Positions 1-3,768 of a DNA stretch of 6,365 nt are shown here, in pieces (positions within the stretch are counted from its first letter, which is position 1; every line of letters begins with the position of its first letter). Below the pieces are notes generated by a model that saw nothing but the letters and a program-made list of their open reading frames with translations, ran no database searches and was not told where the DNA came from. The stretch is taken from the NCBI GenBank assembly GCA_018814465.1, contig JAHIZR010000293.1, forward strand, positions 1 through 6,365, written 5' to 3'. Origin of the DNA: a bacterium. Its GTDB lineage: Bacteria; Electryoneota; RPQS01. The translations under genes were made by a program, and so were the position numbers.

Positions 1-91
1 GTTTAAGGGCGATGCCACGCCCGATACCGCGCGAGCCACCGGTGATGAGCGCAACTTTGCCGGACAGCTCTCCGGTTGAGGAATTGTTCAT
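1..91 (-). CDS. Short-chain dehydrogenase/reductase, N-terminal fragment (runs off the window)
   Basis: Only the first 30 codons are present; the gene continues past position 1. The peptide starts MNNSSTGELSGKVALITGG and goes on SRGIGRGIALK. This contains the TGxxxGIG nucleotide-binding motif (TGGSRGIG, residues 17-24) that follows the first beta strand of the Rossmann fold in classical SDR enzymes, preceded by the usual 'L-x-GKVALITG' lead-in. Family knowledge: such enzymes are NAD(P)(H)-dependent oxidoreductases, and this start resembles FabG-like 3-oxoacyl-ACP reductases, but the substrate cannot be told from 30 residues. The ATG at 91-89 is preceded by a purine-rich AGAAAG, a weak ribosome-binding site. 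The gene is divergent from the hydrolase at 155, with 63 bp between the two starts. SDR membership is secure; the specific function is open. Confidence 0.88.
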   Translation of the reverse strand, partial: MNNSSTGELSGKVALITGGSRGIGRGIALK

Positions 92-154
92 GTTCTTTCT
101 GATTTACGGATTTGACTTATTTATTCATCAATCAAACATTCAATTACCATAACA
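92..154. promoter_or_regulatory. Divergent intergenic region, likely holding both promoters
   Basis: This 63-bp spacer lies between the starts of the divergent SDR and hydrolase genes and is clearly richer in A and T than the surrounding coding DNA. A TTGACT hexamer at 112-117 on the plus strand matches a sigma-70 -35 box, but no good -10 box sits 16-18 bp downstream. On the minus strand a TTGAAT (143-138) is followed by the AT-rich stretch AATAAATAAG, again without a clear -10. The promoter assignment therefore rests mainly on gene arrangement and base composition. No operator-like palindrome stands out. Confidence 0.35.
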
Positions 155-1690
155 GTGTTCGATCGAATGCAACTCATTACAGTGATCATAACATCAAGCC
201 TGCTTTTTAGTTCAACTGCCGGAGCTGTGGAATTCGTGAATGAATCGCTTGAGGTTGGCGGTGATACGGTGATCTTCGTGGCACAAATTCCCGACGGATA
301 TAATCCCGAGTCTTCCTCCGCGATTGTTGTCGCGTGGCATTCATGGGGCAATAATCAGTATGAGATATTCGATAATACCGAATTCGATGATGAGGCGAAT
401 CGCCGGGGCTGGATACTGACCAGTCATTACGGCCCAGGCAGTATTCATTGGAACAATCACGATGCGCAGCGGCATTGCGACATTATGCTCGACTGGCTTT
501 TTGAAAACTATCCATATGACCCGGACTCCATCTACATGATCGGCGGATCGATGGGGGGAGCGGCGGGGCAAGTCTGGCACGTGAACAATTGCGGTTCCAA
601 TGATCACCTGATTGCCGCGACCGCCGGGGGATCACAAATCCTTGATACACAGCTTCGCGCGATTCAATATCTTGCCGAAGGCGACACCAATCGTTCGATG
701 CGAGATTTATTCGGAGGACTGCCGGGATTCAGCGATTCAGTCGATTATGAGTATCATCGTGCCAGCGCTGTTTATCTTGCCGACACGACTGAATCGCTCC
801 ATTTCAATAGTTTGACATTGCCGGTTTGGAATAGATGGGGGTCAAGCGATCTCGAGGTATATGCCTACGGATATCCTGCACGAGTATACGAGCGGCTAAG
901 AACCGGCGCTACTGAGCTGACCGCATTTGCGCCCAGCGATATCGCGAATCATGGACTGCTCATCATGTGGCCGGAAGGAGTTTGTAATTGGTTATCCCGG
1001 TTTTCAGTGAACCGTTACCCCGATACCATCTCGATTGCCGCAGATGAGGCTGATGATTATTACTACAGCTATGTTGAGTTAGGATCAAGACCTTTTACAT
1101 TCGGCCGTTACGGTGTCTGGAAGAGCGAAGCAGACCGAAGACTCGATATCAGTCTGATTCGGAATATTCAGGAAATTACCGTTCGTTTCGAGTTTCCTTG
1201 GTCGCGCTATGACACTCTATGGGGAGAGTGGAGCAATGAGGATGGGACCATCACTAATCCCGTCGTGCATTTGCAGGATATCCCGCGAGTATTGGAAGCT
1301 TACCGCAGCGACGGCAGTCCGTTTCAGTATGTCATGCAAGAAGATGAACTCGTGATCACGCTTGCAGAAAACGGCGAGTATGTAATCGTTTTCGAACCGA
1401 CATTCGCCAGAGAACCACCAAGATCGATTGCCGTGCAGTATCGCCTGCTGAATTCCTATCCCAATCCGTTCAATGCCTCCACTACACTGCAAATCGAAAG
1501 CCCGAGATCCGCATCGAAACAGATTCTATTCTATGATATTCAGGGAAGAATCGTGAAAAAGCTGAATGTGCAGCTATCGCCCGGAGTCAATCAACTGCCT
1601 TTCGAAGGCGAGGGATTGAGCACCGGTATCTATTTCGCCGTTATGGAGGGCGAAACCTTGACTCCGTTGAAGCTTATGCTTCTGAAGTAG
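155..1690 (+). CDS. Secreted alpha/beta hydrolase (PHB-depolymerase/LpqC-like) with type A C-terminal sorting domain
   Basis: This is a 511-residue exported hydrolase. Residues 5-24 form a hydrophobic signal peptide (MQLITVIITSSLLFSSTAGA), with probable cleavage after AGA. The catalytic domain spans about residues 30-285. It shows an oxyanion-type H62-S-W-G65, the nucleophile elbow G130-G-S132-M-G134, a likely acid Asp232 (WGSSD) and a likely His266 (ANHG), giving a plausible Ser-Asp-His triad in the order expected for PHB depolymerases, feruloyl-esterase-like enzymes and S9-like peptidases. Residues about 286-420 are a beta-rich segment I do not recognise. Residues about 430-511 carry YPNPFN (435-440), YDIQGR, LSTGIYF and a terminal LKLMLLK, the layout of the type A sorting domain used by type IX secretion. 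The ester or peptide substrate is unknown. The start is uncertain: GTG at 155 or ATG at 167, neither with a clear Shine-Dalgarno site; 167 would put the start right at the signal peptide. The 3' end overlaps the convergent gene by 17 bp. Confidence 0.88.
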   Translation: MFDRMQLITVIITSSLLFSSTAGAVEFVNESLEVGGDTVIFVAQIPDGYNPESSSAIVVAWHSWGNNQYEIFDNTEFDDEANRRGWILTSHYGPGSIHWNNHDAQRHCDIMLDWLFENYPYDPDSIYMIGGSMGGAAGQVWHVNNCGSNDHLIAATAGGSQILDTQLRAIQYLAEGDTNRSMRDLFGGLPGFSDSVDYEYHRASAVYLADTTESLHFNSLTLPVWNRWGSSDLEVYAYGYPARVYERLRTGATELTAFAPSDIANHGLLIMWPEGVCNWLSRFSVNRYPDTISIAADEADDYYYSYVELGSRPFTFGRYGVWKSEADRRLDISLIRNIQEITVRFEFPWSRYDTLWGEWSNEDGTITNPVVHLQDIPRVLEAYRSDGSPFQYVMQEDELVITLAENGEYVIVFEPTFAREPPRSIAVQYRLLNSYPNPFNASTTLQIESPRSASKQILFYDIQGRIVKKLNVQLSPGVNQLPFEGEGLSTGIYFAVMEGETLTPLKLMLLK

Positions 1691-2081
1691 GTTCAGCGTC
1701 CTTAGAGTCGGTGTCCGACTTCCTGGCAGCTTTGGACTTCTCACGGAATTTCGAGAACTTTTCCCATAGTTCTGGGACGCTTTCCGCGATCCAATCCCAC
1801 TTCGAATGACCGGGTGTGATCATCATGGTCTTGCCGTCTTCAACGACTAAGAATCCCACCGGAGTAATGGAAACTCCGCCCCCGCCTCCGCCACCTTGAG
1901 TAGCGACTTTATCCGAAGCCGTTCCCCCACCCGCACCGAATCCCAAAGTCACTTTCATGATCGGTAAGATTGTTGCCTTGCCGGCTTGAATCGGTTCGCC
2001 GACAATCGATTTTGTTGAAACCAATTCCTGCAGGTTTTTCATCAGGGTTTCGAGTATTTGACTTGCAGTAGAATCAGACAT
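1674..2081 (-). CDS. GerW/YtfJ-family protein
   Basis: A 135-residue protein matching the GerW (YtfJ, Spore_YtfJ) family. An N-terminal helix (residues 1-22) leads into 'VGEPIQAGKATILPIMKVTLGFGAGGG' (27-53), then a glycine run (63-69, seven consecutive Gly) and 'VSITPVGFLVVEDGK' (70-84). This gives the family's order of the GEPI element, the FGAGGG loop, the poly-Gly loop and the SITPVGFLVV strand. A charged, lysine- and serine-rich tail (110-135) looks disordered. In Bacillus subtilis the homologue is a spore protein needed for germination; many non-spore formers carry relatives of unknown role, so the sporulation name should not be transferred. The ATG at 2081-2079 has a strong AAGGAGG site. 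The gene overlaps the upstream DUF2953 gene by 8 bp and appears to be last in the operon. No signal peptide is seen. Family assignment is firm; function is unknown. Confidence 0.9.
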   Translation of the reverse strand: MSDSTASQILETLMKNLQELVSTKSIVGEPIQAGKATILPIMKVTLGFGAGGGTASDKVATQGGGGGGGVSITPVGFLVVEDGKTMMITPGHSKWDWIAESVPELWEKFSKFREKSKAARKSDTDSKDAEPTSEA

Positions 2082-2685
2082 GCTGCCTCCTTGCTTGTAA
2101 CGGTGACCAACTCTCGCGCACGATGCGCCAGACTGCCCACAGACGCAAATTTATTGTTGTACGAATCAGTTCAAAGAGGATTCTTATCGGAAGCAATGTC
2201 AGCGAAATCCTGTAATTTAAGACTGATTCGTTCTTTACGAAATCCGAAATCAGGATTATCGGAATACTCTTTGGCAGAGCCGCCGCCGCTGAACACGCGG
2301 CACCGTAAAGCATTCCCGTCATCGCCGGATCAGGTGTTCCGATGATTATTTCGAGTTGGTGAACCCGGACATGAAGCGTGCGGCGAAACCGCTGGAAAGT
2401 CCGAAAGAGCTTGCTGAACAGCTTCCCATCGTAATACTCCCACAGCCTGAAGAATGTTTCACGTGACGCATGGAATTGCTCAATTGTTTCAGGAATGCTG
2501 CGGGATTTCCGGATTTTTTGTTTCCGTTCCGCGGTTTTTCGCGTTGATGTGGGAACCGGGAAACGGATTCCGCCGATGATAATCCGAAAGCGATGCTTGT
2601 TATGTTCACAGATCACCTCGCCACCTACCGGAAGAAACAGCGGCAGGATGAGCAACGATACGATGATCAGGAGTACAAGCAGCAT
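2074..2685 (-). CDS. DUF2953 (YtfI-like) membrane-anchored protein
   Basis: A 203-residue protein. It opens with a hydrophobic segment (residues 1-20, MLLVLLIIVSLLILPLFLPV) that should be a membrane anchor, followed by a short beta-type stretch (HRFRIIIGGIRFPV, 31-44), a basic linker (49-62) and a helical region. The best diagnostic is GTPDPAMTGMLYG (116-128), which matches the conserved 'G-x-x-DPA-x-TG-x-x-YG' signature I associate with DUF2953. A second hydrophobic stretch lies around 161-180 (SLTLLPIRILFELIRTTINL). The C-terminal 20 residues are basic. The next gene encodes a GerW/YtfJ protein, the same pairing as ytfI-ytfJ in Bacillus, which supports both assignments. The start ATG shares one base with the TGA stop of the M42 gene (TGATG) and has no good Shine-Dalgarno site, so translation is probably coupled to termination upstream. 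Biochemical role unknown. Confidence 0.8.
   Translation of the reverse strand: MLLVLLIIVSLLILPLFLPVGGEVICEHNKHRFRIIIGGIRFPVPTSTRKTAERKQKIRKSRSIPETIEQFHASRETFFRLWEYYDGKLFSKLFRTFQRFRRTLHVRVHQLEIIIGTPDPAMTGMLYGAACSAAAALPKSIPIILISDFVKNESVLNYRISLTLLPIRILFELIRTTINLRLWAVWRIVRESWSPLQARRQHV
2086..2092 (-). promoter_or_regulatory. Strong Shine-Dalgarno site of the GerW-like gene
   Basis: Read on the minus strand, the sequence is AAGGAGG-CAGC-ATG. This is a near-perfect anti-16S complement ending four bases before the ATG at 2081, and it lies inside the last codons of the DUF2953 gene. It fixes the start of the GerW-like protein. It also shows that this organism uses Shine-Dalgarno initiation for at least some genes, although the neighbouring starts lack it. 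Confidence 0.75.
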
Positions 2686-3758
2686 CAGCCCGCAATGGTA
2701 TGGATGTTTTCCACGGCTCGCTTCAACAGCTTCACGGTGTTCTCAACATCCGGCCAGTAGATCGTGGAATTCGAGGAGTGAATATAGCGGCAAGGAATGG
2801 CGACCGAACCGCACAACACTCCAGCGCGCGCCTGATGAATCGCTCCAGCGTTCGTTCCGCCATAGATGGGCATCTTGACTTGATAAGGAACGTTTGTTTC
2901 TTTGGCGCATTTCATCAGGAAGTCCGTCATCTTTTTGGGAACCGCAACCGATTTGTCGATCATGGTGATGACCGGACCTTTTCTCTGAGCACAGGGCTGC
3001 TTGTCTTCGGGAACTCCGGGCATGTCCGCACCGATGGTGCCCTCGAGCGCAAGTGCGACGTCAGGGGCGATACCGAATGCCGCAGGTCCCGCGCCGCGCA
3101 GGCCGAGTTCCTCGGAAGTGGCAAAATTCGCATAGACGTCCATGTCTGTCTTGATCTCGCCATCTTTCATAGCCTTCAGCAGCAGAATAAGCATCAAGCA
3201 ACCCGCACGATCATCGAAAGCTTTTCCTAAGTAAACGTTTTTGGCAAGCTCAGTGAAACTGCTTTCCAGCACGCCGGGATCGCCGATATTCACTCCGCGT
3301 TCGGCGACTTCGTTTGCGGACTCGGCTCCGATATCAATGAAATAGTCTTCGGTTTTGATCGTCTTATCGGCCTGATCCGGGCTGAGAACATGCGGCGGAG
3401 CCATCCCGATGACACCGTGGTACTCTTGTCCTTCACGAGTGCGAAGCTGCACGCGCTGCCCGGCGAACAGACGGCTGTCCCACCCTCCCAAAGGCGCGAA
3501 TTTCAGATAGCCTTCCTTGGATATGTAGCGAACAATCAGACCGACTTCATCGGTGTGGGCGTCGAGCATCAAGCGTTTTCCCGCGCCTTTGCGATGCGCG
3601 ATCAGATTACCCAAAACATCGACGTGAATTTCGTCCACGAGAGGAGTAATGAGTTCTTTGACATAGGCGCGGACATCATCTTCGTGACCGGACGGTCCGA
3701 AAGCATTACTTAGGTTCTTCAGGATTTCTTTGGGAGCAGGGAATTTTGAGGTAGTCAT
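2685..3758 (-). CDS. M42 family metallopeptidase (glutamyl aminopeptidase/TET-type)
   Basis: A 357-residue cytoplasmic zinc aminopeptidase of full family length. Visible signatures in order: GPSGHED near the N terminus (21-27); AHTDEVG (67-73, zinc ligand His68, Asp70); GKAFDDRAG (178-186, bridging Asp182); TSEELG (214-219, catalytic Glu216, zinc Glu217); ALEGTIGADMPGVPEDKQ (237-254); GGTNAGAIH (300-308); and RYIHSSNS (324-331, zinc His327). Family knowledge: M42 enzymes assemble into dodecameric tetrahedral particles, bind two metal ions and trim amino acids from the N termini of peptides; some relatives were annotated as endoglucanases, which is not implied here. The GGTDAG motif reads GGTNAG. 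The ATG at 3758 lies 10 bp after the stop of the upstream repeat-protein gene, with no clear Shine-Dalgarno site. The stop overlaps the DUF2953 start by one base. No signal peptide. Confidence 0.95.
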   Translation of the reverse strand: MTTSKFPAPKEILKNLSNAFGPSGHEDDVRAYVKELITPLVDEIHVDVLGNLIAHRKGAGKRLMLDAHTDEVGLIVRYISKEGYLKFAPLGGWDSRLFAGQRVQLRTREGQEYHGVIGMAPPHVLSPDQADKTIKTEDYFIDIGAESANEVAERGVNIGDPGVLESSFTELAKNVYLGKAFDDRAGCLMLILLLKAMKDGEIKTDMDVYANFATSEELGLRGAGPAAFGIAPDVALALEGTIGADMPGVPEDKQPCAQRKGPVITMIDKSVAVPKKMTDFLMKCAKETNVPYQVKMPIYGGTNAGAIHQARAGVLCGSVAIPCRYIHSSNSTIYWPDVENTVKLLKRAVENIHTIAG

Positions 3759-3768
3759 GATGGTTATT

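Noticed and set aside
1669..1682. GAAGC-TTAT-GCTTC hairpin at the convergent junction as a bidirectional terminator
   Set aside because: A 5-bp stem with no flanking T-tract on either side; too weak to call.
1706..1720. Inverted repeat AGTCGG-TGT-CCGACT just after the hydrolase stop, as a terminator
   Set aside because: The stem is only 6 bp, it is not followed by a T-run on either strand, and it lies within the GerW-like coding sequence.
2700..3230. Plus-strand open frame of 176 codons opposite the M42 gene
   Set aside because: It lies wholly antisense to a gene with intact catalytic motifs, and its peptide shows no recognisable domain.
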